Assembly (NCBI GenBank): GCA_934047225.1
Contig: OW203987.1
Location: 31,329,501 to 31,393,500 of the forward strand
From: Ypsolopha sequella
Taxonomy: Eukaryota > Arthropoda > Insecta > Lepidoptera > Ypsolophidae
Direction: 5' to 3'
DNA: 64,000 nucleotides
Part shown: positions 1 through 10,464 of the stretch, piece after piece
How positions within the stretch are numbered: the first letter of the stretch is position 1
Layout of the letters: each line of letters starts with the position of its first letter
Translations under genes and position numbers: made by a program
Notes under the pieces: generated by a model
What the model was told of the DNA's origin: nothing
The model's database searches: none
What the model saw: the letters and a program-made list of their open reading frames with translations, nothing else

Positions 1-127
1 GGAATGAGTGAGCGAGGGAGGCGTGAGGCAGCGGCGCGCGGAGGAGGTGCGCGGGCGCAGCGCAGCGCGCAGTCGCGGTCACACGAACGAACCGCAACTT
101 GACTGTAAAGTTGAATCCACTGATTTA
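1..127 (+). other. GC-rich stretch, possible 5' exon
   Basis: The first ~110 bases are strongly GC- and CpG-rich in a window that is otherwise AT-rich. The stretch ends near base 127 in 'gatttag|gtatttt', which resembles a plus-strand splice donor. No convincing reading frame is visible, so a 5' untranslated exon or promoter-proximal segment is the most that can be inferred. The left window edge cuts it. Confidence 0.22.
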
Positions 128-667
128 GGTATTTTATTATCATTGCAGCTTGTATTTTCGTATGGGTAGCTGCTACACAACCTGCAACAAACATAAACCG
201 CATTATAAACCTTCTTTGAGATATTCCACAGAGTACTTTATTAAATACAGAAACTTATTTAAGTATAAGTAGGTATTAGAATAATAAATTCAGAAGTTTT
301 ACATTACATTTCTTATTAATAAAGTAATTTATGTTTTTAGCCTCGGTCACTTTTGCTCAGACTTACATATTCAACTGAAATGGTTACTATTAAAGGAATA
401 TACACTTATTTCACGTTATTTTATACTACCAAATTGAAAATGAAAACCGTTTGATTCTCAAGTAGGTAGTATCGAACAGATATACGCAGACTAAAATAGT
501 AATTAAAGATACCTAGTATTATTGTTAGGCAAAGTAAAAAAATTGTAGCCTTTGCTGTTGTAGCTATTACTATACTCTATTATATACTCTATATTACTAT
601 ACTCGTTAACTTGTAAAGCCTACTTAGCTGTGTAAGTTTTCCTTTTAATTTCGTTATGTATACTACA
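128..667. other. AT-rich DNA, nothing recognised
   Basis: No open frame, repeat or RNA gene recognised; simple AT-rich sequence. Confidence 0.5.
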
Positions 668-1064
668 GCTGTGATTTTTTTCACGTTTCCAAATACAACT
701 GTTTCGCTGGCAGGGGGGGGACACTTGACAAAAATTTACAATTTTGAGCTTAATATTTCGCAAACGAAACCCTGAATCGAAAAATGGTCTTCTCACACCC
801 CCAATATTTTTAAATTACCTATCTAACGACACTAGGGGATAGACGAGAAAAAAAATCACCCCCACTTTACGTACCCTAAAAAAAAAATCTTTTTCAAAAT
901 TTTACTTTGCCACTTTATCGGCGTGATAAATATATATACCCATGCCAAATTACAGCTTTCTAGTACTAATAGCCTCTGAGCTAAGGCGCGGACAGACAGA
1001 CAGACAGACGGACATGGCGAAACTATAAGGGTTCCTTGTTGTTGACTACGGAACCCTAAAAAAG
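668..1064 (-). repeat. Dispersed lepidopteran repeat with GACAGACAG run
   Basis: Read on the minus strand it begins 'agggttccgtagtcaaca', passes a (GTCT)n/(GACA)n run at 988-1012 and ends in AT-rich sequence near a short G run at 712-720. The 'gggttccgta' opening and the repeated 'gacagacagacag' are typical of lepidopteran interspersed repeats. It has no coding capacity. An 85-aa minus-strand frame inside it is incidental. Confidence 0.6.
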
Positions 1065-1910
1065 AAGCTGACTGGATCCTCACCGAGCTGAAAAACTTGT
1101 ATTTTTGCACCATAACTTACCCCTTATAATAAACTTTGATTATTAAATTATCAAAGTTAATAAAAGGTAAGTTATGGTAATTTTAACTTGAAAGAAATGA
1201 TGCTCAATTGCTCACACTGCTTGTCAATGTTCATATTTTTTTTATTGTTATTAAAATTTAATTTGAAAATGACGTTTTTTTTCTACTGTTTCATTACCGG
1301 GCACAGCCCGGTAACCCAACTACCCGGCCGCCCGGCCGGTTCCATGAAAAAGTGCCGGATCTGCTAGGTACCGGATCCAAATCGGGTACCCGTTACATGT
1401 ACACCGAGGTAAAAGCCTTGGAATTTTTTCAAGTTTCGATAAAAAGCAAGACCGGTTAACTACAGAATATAGAGCAAATAAAAATAAAAAGATTTCGGTC
1501 GTTCGATATGTCAGAACAGAAAAACTATCTTATTTCTTGGTACAGGGGTAGCTAAATAGCAGAAAGAACGATAGGATTGGCTGCCATCTTGAATCGGAGA
1601 GATACATACTCTCTCGACAACAATGCTAGCTATGCAGAGCGAGGAAACGTCATAGAGTTGAGTTGCGATTGATGCAAAATGAGGTGCTCAATCTGACTTT
1701 ATATGGCACCTTTAAACATAACGTTGAAAAAATCACAAAATTAGCAAGATATTCTGAACCATCCGGGTATGTACCACGTACAAGTACTGCGCCGGCGCAA
1801 GAACAGAGGAAAATTGTCAATAACAGGGAACCACCCGCGGTCACGTGGTAATGTCCACGTGACAGCTATTTATTCAAAGACTTTAAACTTTTGAAACAAA
1901 TTACAATAAT
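1065..1910. other. No gene; small perfect hairpin at 1294-1314
   Basis: No recognised gene. A perfect 9-bp stem with a 3-base loop (ttaccgggc-aca-gcccggtaa) lies at 1294-1314, followed by a CCGG-rich patch to about 1345. Two overlapping ~63-codon frames on opposite strands at 1650-1851 resemble no family I know. Confidence 0.4.
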
Positions 1911-2210
1911 AAAAAACCGGCCAAGTGCGAGTCGGAATCGCGCACGAACGGTTTCGTACCATTATCTACAAAAACGGCAAAAAAACATGTCTGTTGTATG
2001 GGAGCCCCCTTAAATATTTATTTTATTCTGTTTTTCAGTCTAAATTTGTTGTTATAGCGGCAACAGAAATACATCATCTGTGAAAATTTCAACTGTCTAA
2101 CTGTTACGGTTCATGAAATACAGCCTGGTGACAGACGGACAGACACACGGACAGCGGAGTCTTAGTAATAGGGTACCGTTAGTTACCCTTTGAGTACGGA
2201 ACCCTAAAAA
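1911..2210 (+). repeat. Dispersed repeat, 'ggccaagtgcgagtcgga' family
   Basis: A ~300-bp element opens with 'ccggccaagtgcgagtcgg', contains a GACAGACGGACAGACA run near 2130-2155 and closes with 'acggaaccctaaaaa'. These ends are characteristic of a very abundant lepidopteran SINE-like or non-autonomous repeat. A shorter copy of the same family lies in reverse at 24281-24470. Confidence 0.75.
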
Positions 2211-3055
2211 TGTAATTACAACAAATATTTAATTGCAGTCGATTGGTGTAGAATATTCAAAGCTACAATAACTGGTCTTCATCAAAAAAATAAACTCGCT
2301 CTAAACGGAAGAGTTGTAGCGTTTTTGATGTAGCAAAAAATATAACACGTGATAATATGGTAGCTTTTAATTTTCTTATTTTGACTGTCTCGATAGATAG
2401 ATACTTGTCTTGTTCAATGTTGATTCCTTTCTTTTGTAGAATAATAAATATGTATAAGTACTCGTAATATATTATTTTTAAATTATAGGAATGTGTTTTT
2501 AACATGGCGGCCGTTTTAATCACAGTTTACAACGTTTTGTTTTGGTATATCAAGTTTTATATTCTAAAACCTAGTAAGTATATCCAAATAAAAATTATAT
2601 TTGAGGCTTCTTTGCGATTTTATTGAACGCAGGAAAATGCAAGTAATCGTGTATCGAACTGCTGAAATATGAAGATCAAAGTGTGAAATATGACAAATAC
2701 AATTATTTTTAATTCTTTAAAATGAAAAATACTATATCAGCTTCTAAAGTTTTTTTTAAAAAAAATTTAAGTTTTTAATAAATGTAACTGTTATAATGAG
2801 ATAATATTAGGACAGATTGTAAATAATCTAGGTTTTATATGTCATTATGTCATGTGATTTTATATCATATATGTCAATGTGTATTTATTTTAATCAAAAC
2901 TTAACTGATGCCGGGTCCACGTCGGACCCGAAATATATCTTGAGATTTCCTTATATTTGTATATCCTATTTTTAATTCTGTTATTTACAAATAAAACAAA
3001 AAAGAATCCGACAAAATACGAATATCCTCACCTCGCCTTGTTACAAACACTTTAT
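2211..3055. other. AT-rich DNA, nothing recognised
   Basis: No credible coding frame. The only short inverted motif noted is 'gccgggtcc..ggacccg' around 2910-2930. Confidence 0.4.
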
Positions 3056-3440
3056 CCGTGAGACAATCATTTAAATGTTCCATCCATCAACCAATCATTG
3101 TCCACGGCTGGACATAGGCCTTTCCAATATTTCGCCACTGTTGTCGGTCCTCCTGTAAGAAATGCCCATACTCACACACGCTGGGCAGGCGGTTTGGTGA
3201 GCGCGGTGCTGAAACACTCGCACCAGTGACTAAGCTGCCCGTCACCAGTCTGTTTTATAAAAAGGTCGGCAATTAGGGATGCATATACCGCCATCAATCG
3301 GTCCCCGGCATGGTTGAACCACCTGGTTGTACCTGAGAGCTGTCCTCTTACTCTCCCCCGAATAACTTCGGGGGGGTTTGCGAGTTAGATGATGGACCTC
3401 CACAGTCGAGCTCGGCATCAGCTCTACCATTTAGTTTTAA
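3056..3440 (-). repeat. Dispersed repeat with 'ggacataggcct' end
   Basis: The plus strand reads 'ccatccatcaacc' then 'gctggacataggccttt', the reverse of the common lepidopteran 3' end '..aggcctatgtccagc..tgatgatg'. So an element of this kind ends here in minus orientation, 250 bp before a related plus-strand end. The body to about 3440 is non-coding and looks like further dispersed repeat. Confidence 0.5.
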
Positions 3441-3479
3441 ATTTAGACTTTAATATTACTACAACTTAACTTATCTCTA

Positions 3480-3735
3480 TTATTTCAAACAAAAGTGTTG
3501 AAATGGCAGTGGGCTCGCCATATGTGTCACTGATACGATGGCCGTTGGGGCCAAAAGGCGTTGGAATCGAGACCACGTACAGCAAAGCGTAGCGTACGCT
3601 GACCTCGTGCCCGCTGTACCAACGACCTGAGGGGGTTGCGGGGTGGGCTGCGGCTGGAGGAATAAGATGGAAGACCACCAAGAGTGCATGGCGAAATATT
3701 GGAGAGGCCTAGTCCAGCAGTGGACGAACACAGGC
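3480..3735 (+). repeat. 3' end of an RTE-like element, seed of the 62-bp array
   Basis: The segment runs into 'ggagaggcctagtccagcag' and then 'tggatggatgga'. In the array that follows, the equivalent codons read EVYVQQWTNTG-stop, which resembles the carboxy terminus of RTE-type reverse transcriptases (..EE..VQQW..G-stop). Here one base is missing relative to the array copies (gaggcctag versus gaggtctatg). I infer a truncated LINE 3' end with a GGAT tail. Confidence 0.5.
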
Positions 3736-5059
3736 TGATGGATGGATGGATCTCAAATATTAGAGAGGTCTATGTCCAGCAGTGGACGAACACAGGCTGA
3801 TGGATGGATGGATCTTAAATATTGGAGAGGTCTATGTCCAGCAGTGGACGAACACAGGCTGATGGATGGATGGATCTCAAATATTAGAGAGGTCTATGTC
3901 CAGCAGTGGACGAACACAGGCTGATGGATGGATGGATCTTAAATATTGGAGAGGTCTATGTCCAGCAGTGGACGAACACAGGCTGATGGATGGATGGATC
4001 TCAAATATTAGAGAGGTCTATGTCCAGCAGTGGACGAACACAGGCTGATGGATGGATGGATCTCAAATATTGGAGAGGTCTATGTCCAGCAGTGGACGAA
4101 CACAGGCTGATGGATGGATGTATCTAAAATATTGGAGAGGCCTATGTCCAGCAGTGGACGAACACAGGCTGATGGATGGATGTATCTCAAATATTGGAGA
4201 GGTCTATGTCCAGCAGTGGACGAACACAGGCTGATGGATGGATGGATCTAAAATATTGGAGAGGCCTATGTCCAGCAGTGGACGAACACAGGCTGATGGA
4301 TGGATGGATCTCAAATATTGAAGAGGTCTATGTCCAGCAGTGGACGAACACAGGCTGATGGATGGATGTATCTAAAATATTGGAGAGGTCTATGTCCAGC
4401 AGTGGACGAACACAGGCTGATGGATGGATGTATCTAAAATATTGGAGAGGTCTATGTCCAGCAGTGGACGAACACAGGCTGATGGATGGATGTATCTAAA
4501 ATATTGGAGAGGTATATGTCCAGCAGTGGACGAACACAGGCTGATGGATGGATGTATCTAAAATATTGGAGAGGTCTATGTCCAGCAGTGGACGAACACA
4601 GGCTGATGGATGGATGTATCTCAAATATTGGAGAGGTCTATGTCCAGCAGTGGACGAACACAGGCTGATGGATGGATGTATCTAAAATATTGGAGAGGTC
4701 TATGTCCAGCAGTGGACGAACACAGGCTGATGGATGGATGTATCTAAAATATTGGAGAGGTCTATGTCCAGCAGTGGACGAACACAGGCTGATGGATGGA
4801 TGTATCTCAAATATTGGAGAGGTCTATGTCCAGCAGTGAACGAACACAGGCTGATGGATGGATGTATCTAAAATATTGGAGAGGTCTATGTCCAGCAGTG
4901 GACGAACACAGGCTGATGGATGGATGGATCTCAAATATTGGAGAGGTCTATGTCCAGCAGTGGACGAACACAGGCTGATGGATGGATGGATCTCAAATAT
5001 TGGAGAGGTCTATGTCCAGCAGTGGACGAACACAGGCTGATGGATGGATGGATCTCAAA
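3698..5059 (+). repeat. Tandem array, 62-bp unit, ~22 copies
   Basis: The word 'ctgatggatgg' recurs every 62 bases from 3735 to 5037. Units differ by a few substitutions: ggatct/gtatct, ctcaaat/ctaaaat, attgga/attaga, ggtcta/ggccta. Each unit consists of the last ~35 bases of an RTE-like ORF with its stop, plus a GGAT microsatellite and a short 3' segment. The overlapping 60-aa frames are a result of periodicity and are not genes. Confidence 0.97.
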
Positions 5060-5112
5060 CTTTATTGCTTTTAAAACCCTCTAAAATCCATCCGTACTTT
5101 ATGTGTGTTTAG

Positions 5113-5290
5113 ATAGATTAGTCAAATTCAAATTCAAATTCAAATAGTTTATTTTACAAAGTAGGTATATAAAATACACGTTTCACAAGTCAAAATTTAA
5201 TCTTATAAAAAATATATATGTAATAAAATAATAAATGTACATGAACTAGATTAAAGGTTTATTTAATTTATGTAGCAATATATATCCGAA
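5113..5290 (-). repeat. LINE 3' tail with (TTCAAA) repeats
   Basis: 'caaattcaaattcaaattc' followed by 'tagtttattttacaaag' is the reverse of a common lepidopteran LINE 3' terminus (..AATAAA-like sequence, then (TTTGAA)n). No coding part remains. Confidence 0.5.
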
Positions 5291-5294
5291 TAAA

Positions 5295-5541
5295 ATTACA
5301 GGTAAAATATATATCATACAAGGTGAAATCCAATCAACTGCCCGAACCCACACCATAGACCCGGCCAGGGACCAGGAAGTTTTGTTTTGTTTTGTTTGTA
5401 GGTTGGTCTTTCTTTAACGGAGCAAAGGATCGCCGTGATTTTTTGCATAGAGATAGTTTGTGGGTCGAAAACTACTTTTTTCCCGGAAAAATGCAAACTA
5501 AATCAACTCAGGTGAAGCTGCGGGCAAAAGCTAGTAATTAA
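5295..5541 (+). repeat. Dispersed repeat ending 'gcgggcaaaagctagt'
   Basis: It starts near 'acaaggtgaaatccaatcaa', contains 'tttttcccggaaaaatgc' and ends 'gctgcgggcaaaagctagt', a very widespread lepidopteran repeat end. The opening block recurs at 24050-24075 ('acaaggggaaatttaatcaa'). Confidence 0.55.
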
Positions 5542-5639
5542 TAAGAAGATGTGAGTTTTAGCTATAATATCTAATTAAATGTACTGAAATACACACGTAA
5601 CATTTACCTTATTAATTTAATAAATTATTAATGAAACCA

Positions 5640-6375
5640 TAGTCATGTAATGATTTCATCAGTGGATTCAGACGTGCTTATTATAGCACTCTTTGCTTTA
5701 AGGAAAATACCCGAACTGGAAAGGCTATGTATAGGGTACGGAACAGGAAAAGATTAGAAATATCTGCCCGTCTATGTCTTCTGTACTCTCCTTCCAAGTG
5801 GAATGCCGTGGGAATGCCTAATTTGATGCCATTTTTCCACGCATTCACCGGGTGCGACACGGTGTCGACGTTTTGTGGAATCGGGGAGAAAAGGGCATCG
5901 AAAACATGGCTAACTTTAAGAGATGTTGACACCGCATTTGAAACTTACTCTCATAAGGAAGTACTATGTACTTTAGATTGCTCTAAAAGTTTGTAGTTCA
6001 CATGTACCACCCTACAAGTGACACTATCAGCGTGAACATAGCACAAGAGTACTGTTCACAAAAAGGAAAATGTATATAGAGCATATACCACCGACGCAAG
6101 ATGCACTGCTACGCGAGCAGTGCTATAGACAAATATATGGACAAATTGTCTGAACTCCAACCCGGAACAATTAAACCCATGCAACTGGGGTTGTGAAAGT
6201 AAAAACAACGGATTGTTGTATGTCCCTGTATGGAAAACTATTCCTGACGCCAGTAACAGTTCAAATTCAAATTCAAAAGGATTTCGTAACTTGTAAATAC
6301 AAGGAACGGTGCACAAGATGTCGGTGCGTGAAGAACGGACTGAAATGTCATGCTCCAAAGAAAATATCTAAGGTG
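5640..6375 (+). pseudogene. Decayed 'TGCDTVS / IPPTQ' family gene with CXC-like end
   Basis: Pieces of one protein appear in order across shifted frames: an SDVLIIALF..ELERLCIGYGTGKD-like segment (about 5655-5750, in-frame stop), then FFHAFTGCDTVSTFCGIGEK (about 5830-5895), then HIPPTQDALLREQCYRQIYGQ (about 6080-6145), then a cysteine-rich CTRCRCVKNGLKC (about 6310-6350). This order matches an uncharacterised multi-copy animal protein family carrying H-A-x-TGCDT-S, KKxAWxxW and IPPTQ motifs and ending in a TSO1/tesmin-like CXC segment; I recall the family but cannot check it here. Frameshifts and stops show that it is dead. Its dispersed nature in animal genomes suggests transposon association, but no terminal repeats were found. 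The gene identity is inferred from motifs only. Confidence 0.6.
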
Positions 6376-6414
6376 AGAGAAAATATCTGATTGAAATTTA
6401 AACAATAAACAGGG

Positions 6415-6497
6415 AATTTATAGTTCTAATTTATAGTTCTAATTTATAGTTCTAATTTATAGTTCTAATTTATAGTTCTAATTTATAGTTCTAATTT
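6415..6497 (+). repeat. Tandem repeat, 13-bp unit, ~6 copies
   Basis: 'atttatagttcta' is repeated head to tail about six times with no visible divergence, directly after the decayed gene. Confidence 0.95.
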
Positions 6498-6566
6498 CAC
6501 AAACTTTTATTTGATGTTCCACAAACTTTCAACCCTAAAGTTATTTTGTAGATTATTTTGAGTTAC

Positions 6567-6592
6567 ATTATAATCATAATCATAATCATAAC
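6567..6592 (+). repeat. (ATAATC)n-like microsatellite
   Basis: About four copies of 'ataatc', giving 'taatcataatcataatcat'. Confidence 0.85.
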
Positions 6593-6616
6593 AATTACTT
6601 AACTATTTATTGTACC

Positions 6617-6723
6617 GTTAAGAGCACGTCAAGCTTGGTATAATGGACTTTGTACCGTCGTTATCATAATCGCCGTAAGGACTAGATTTGCGCTGCAAGT
6701 GTCAAGCTTGATGTGCTCTTAAC
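6617..6723. repeat. 21-bp inverted repeat spanning 107 bp
   Basis: The arms at 6617-6637 and 6703-6723 are reverse complements at 20 of 21 positions (gttaagagcac[g/a]tcaagcttg). The loop is 65 bp. It may be a short MITE or a chance hairpin; no target duplication was seen. Confidence 0.6.
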
Positions 6724-8035
6724 TGTTAATATGTTAACTGTTAACGGACAATATTCTCAAGGTGAAGCTTATATCTTTAAGAAATTTCTTGCAGGAGACC
6801 TGGGTCACGAAGACATTTGCCAAGCGGAGAGAAGGGTCTCCGTACAGTATTATATTTCAATTAGAATAATCATAATATAAGAAAATAAATTAAAAATAGT
6901 TTAAATTATAAATACTATCTGTTTGTAATAAATATATTTACACATATACGAGATGAAAATAGCTGAATATATTATAATACTTTATATTTTTTACCTATAC
7001 CTAAATTAAAGAAAATTGACGTACAAGGTAGAGTTTTTAACTCGATACCGCGCACGACACCCGTGCGGGGAAGTGGGAGGCTGGGAGCGCCTTGCTAAAA
7101 GCTGCATAACTAAGGCATTTTTAATTTGATCTAAGTACAGTTTTCAATGTGTCTGTTCTAAATAGTTTTGGTCTAAAGTGAATAGTTTAAATTCTACAAT
7201 TAAAATACAGAGCATTTCAAAGTAATATTTTTACACAATTTTAAATATTTTTGTGACTGTACTACTCATGTGGCTTATGTAAAAACAACATTGTAGAACA
7301 CAAAGTACCTTTCAATTGTCACCCCTCATATGTCTACAGGACAGGCCGCCATTTTGATGACGTCATACCTGCGGATCCATCAAGCACTTTAGAACTCGTG
7401 TCCCGACGGTTTTTTATGTAAAATAAAATGTTTAATAATATACTAAAAGTTGGTGCTGGTATCACCAACCGAACTATGTTAATGCTAACAGAAGGGACTA
7501 AGTTGTAGAGTCACTTTTATGAGAGATGTTGCTGAGCGAAGCGCGTCAATTCACGCATGATTGGGCGGGGATCAAGTTATCCTGTCCCTTTTATTACTTG
7601 TAGTGGAGTATTTATAGCCATACACCAATATTTTCGTCATTAAAGCATGAAACTTGGCATACTTGTTACTTAGGTGTACTGGAGTAGAAAACGCCCGGGA
7701 TACAGCGGGTAACACTCTGCTGGGGAGGGCTAGAGGGGGGGGAAGTTTCCTTACGCTGCGCCCTCTTTTGAGACTCATATCTGCTCATTTATACCTATTA
7801 GGGCAAGTGTGGTGTCATTTTCAGATAAATAAAGAATGGCCAATCATTTTCTGGTATATAAAAAACACCTCTTTGGAGTATTGGTTCAATCACTTCGATG
7901 AAGATTCTAGTGGTTTCCACGTTTATAGCGAAAGAACCAAAGAAAACGCGTATACACGAATACTTCACGGAAATAAAAAACTGCGGGCTAGATGCTGGTA
8001 CATGTGGAGTCTTGTCCATAAATATTGCACAACTG
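6724..8035. other. No recognised gene
   Basis: AT-rich sequence. A 167-codon plus-strand frame (7654-8157) and a 73-codon minus-strand frame (7798-8019) overlap each other and continue into a reverse-oriented LINE remnant, so neither looks genuine. A small hairpin 'gttggtgctggtatcaccaac' lies at about 7449-7469, and a palindromic TGACGTCA occurs near 7359. Confidence 0.4.
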
Positions 8036-8600
8036 GGAGAACTTTTATCGATGTAAGCATTATCGATGACACCAGGTCATACAGCCATGTTAATTGTTTT
8101 TCCTTTTCGAAATCCCTTCTGCTCATCGACGAGTATGTTAAATTTCTATTGGTATGACAACAAAACTATGACTTTCTCAAATATATTTGAAAATATCGAC
8201 ATATTTGCAATTGGTCTGTAGAACTTCATATCACATATGTCTTCCTTTTTGAATGAAGGTCTTATAATAACAAGTTTTAATTTATCTGGAAAAACATTGC
8301 TTATGCATAAATTATTTATTATGTGAAAAATATGTGGTGCAAAAACTACAGAAACATGTTTTATTACTTTTGTATGGACTTCGTCATATCCTACACTATT
8401 TTTATTTTTAAACCCCTGATTATTTTATAAATATATATATCTACAGGTGACGTCCAATAGTCCCTGAAGTGGAAGTATCTTTCGAGTAGCATTATCTATA
8501 TGTAGCATCAGTAAAAAACTTATTAAATGCATCTGCTATTTTCTTTGGATCGGTTATTGTCTAAATAATTTTTAGAAATAGTTATTTTTCCTGATACTTT
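8036..8600 (-). pseudogene. Jockey/CR1-type LINE reverse transcriptase remnant
   Basis: Read on the minus strand, the sequence gives in order, with frame changes: TITDPKKIADAFNKFFTDAT, then NKNSVGYDEVHTKVIKHV, then FPDKLKLVIIRPSFKKED, then MKFYRPIANMSIFSNIFEK, then DEQKGFRKGKTINMAV. These correspond to the linker and the N-terminal RT blocks of Jockey/CR1-group non-LTR retrotransposons (VGYDxIxTKVIK, FPDxLKxAxVxPxxKKxD, YRPIxxLxxxSKIFEK, QxGFRKGKSTxxAI). The catalytic RT blocks and the endonuclease are absent. It resembles the LINE at 34990-36845 in the same orientation. A dead fragment. Confidence 0.8.
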
Positions 8601-8650
8601 AAATAACACTATATTTTTTTTTTCATTATTTATAAACGTCTAATTTAAGA

Positions 8651-8979
8651 GAAATATCGACAACACATGTATAAAGAAATATCGACAACACATGTATATA
8701 GAAATATCGACAACACATGTATAAAGAAATATCAACAACACATGTATATAGAAATATCGACAACACATGTATAAAGAAATATCGACAACACATGTATATA
8801 GAAATATCGACAACACATGTATAAAGAAATATCGACAACACATGTATATAGAAATATCGACAACACATGTATAAAGAAATATCGACAACACATGTATATA
8901 GAAATATCGACAACACATGTACCTATATAGAAATATCGACAACACATGTATATAGAAATATCGACAACAAATGTATAAA
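8651..8979 (+). repeat. Tandem array, 25-bp unit, 13 copies, dimeric pattern
   Basis: The unit 'gaaatatcgacaacacatgt' is followed by alternating tails 'ataaa' and 'atata' for ten successive monomers, giving a 50-bp higher-order dimer. One late unit carries a 4-base insertion ('acctatata'). The ~100-aa minus-strand frames are by-products of the periodicity. Confidence 0.97.
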
Positions 8980-10015
8980 GCTAAAGCAATGATTTTCTAA
9001 AATGTCTGTAGTATACCATCAAAGTAATGAAACATATCATCTATATAAGTACATACATGTCTAGCTATAATTAAAAGTAACGTATACCAAGTGGTGTGTG
9101 TTTTCCTTCCTCTCCGATATCGATCATGAGGATAATGTTCACTGACTCACACAAATAGTTAAGGCGAGGTGCGACCAGGTTTATCGACAATGAGGAATAT
9201 TTTCTGATCAAGGATTCATAAAAATTACATTATTTTGCAGGTAAAATCAAGGATAAAATTTAGCAAGAAATGAAATGAAAATTAAACAGTACTTAATAGT
9301 AAATAAAACTTAATAAATAAAACAGTATTTAATAAAATATAATTAAATAAATATAATAAAACTAATAAATATAATACAGTCTTTAAAACAATTTTAGACT
9401 AATCACAGCGCCGCCGCTTTAAAATCACCAAACAAAATTGTAAAGGAAGGAAAATAAACCAAGCAGGTACCAAGGAGCCCCAGATAAACCATTGCATCAC
9501 GTCAATACTGGTTTATACTGTTTTATACAATCAACTCTAAAATGGACTTTTGTTTTTTACTTTAAATTAAGTTGAATCATAGTTGAAGTTGCTTAGATTA
9601 TTTATATTGATATTGTGCACTCTTCCCTGTATCAGAAAATCCTGTACCACCACGATGTTCTAAATGTTTGTTTTCTTATTTGAGCTCATAACTCGACGAA
9701 TCTAGATTGATGATCCACAGGCAAAGCTTATTACAGTCACAGATGTCTCCAGCAACAGGTCCGGCCAATAATTATTACGGTCCGGCTGTGTCAAATTTTA
9801 TTGTTATGTGTGATCCGGTTTTCCTACTGTTTTTATCCAATATCTCGCAATTTTTTTACTTCATCTTATCACCTGTATTCCAATATGTTACATATTTGTT
9901 ATTGTTATTAATTTTCAATATGGGGAATAATTTAACACGATTATTAAAGCAATCTGGTATGGCACACAAAGGAATAATTCCAAGAAATTATCCGAAAAAC
10001 CATAACAATGTACTG
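8980..10015. other. AT-rich DNA, nothing recognised
   Basis: A 104-codon frame at 9707-10021 begins inside AT-rich sequence and has no recognisable motif. It is probably not a gene. Confidence 0.35.
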
Positions 10016-10212
10016 AAATGACAGATTTCTATGGCCCGATCGACGATGCCTCATCTACAGGAATAATTTGGGACTGCGGATCCCCATTGTCTGACACTAT
10101 TTGGTCTGACAATTATATGTGTTTTTATCCAGGAATATCAATAATTTCCCTAAGGGCCATACAAAAACGATATCTACACGAGCAAAGCTGCTGGCAAATG
10201 CTAGTACGATAA
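10016..10212 (+). repeat. Dispersed repeat with 'ctggcaaatgctagtac' end
   Basis: The sequence 'cgagcaaagctgctggcaaa' followed by 'tgctagtac' at 10178-10208 is a degenerate version of the common lepidopteran repeat end '..gcgggcaaaagctagt'. The preceding ~160 bp probably belong to the same element. Confidence 0.45.
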
Positions 10213-10464
10213 TAAATCTATTAGTATGGGCTATCCGCAGAAAGGTTAGAATTAAAATAATTCAAAATATGAAATCTTTTTTTTTTTTCATATCTTATAC
10301 TCGTATGAATTACCATTACATAATGTTATTATTGCAAGTTCACCATCACTTTTGAGATGCATTCATTAGAATATCGATATCCTTATCTGCTCGAACCATT
10401 GGCACAAAACACCTTCACATACATAAATAACTTGCTTACAAAATGTCAGAGCTTTTTATCTACT

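Noticed and set aside
3742..5040. Series of 60-codon frames as small repeated genes
   Set aside because: They repeat because the 62-bp array repeats; the only biological coding content is the old RTE C-terminus.
6796..6849. Possible exon (acceptor 'tttcttgcag', then ETWVTKTFAKRREGSPY)
   Set aside because: The donor side is weak (a|gtatta) and the peptide is too short to recognise; not enough support.
7654..8157. 167-codon plus-strand frame
   Set aside because: It runs into a LINE remnant in the opposite orientation and has no motif.
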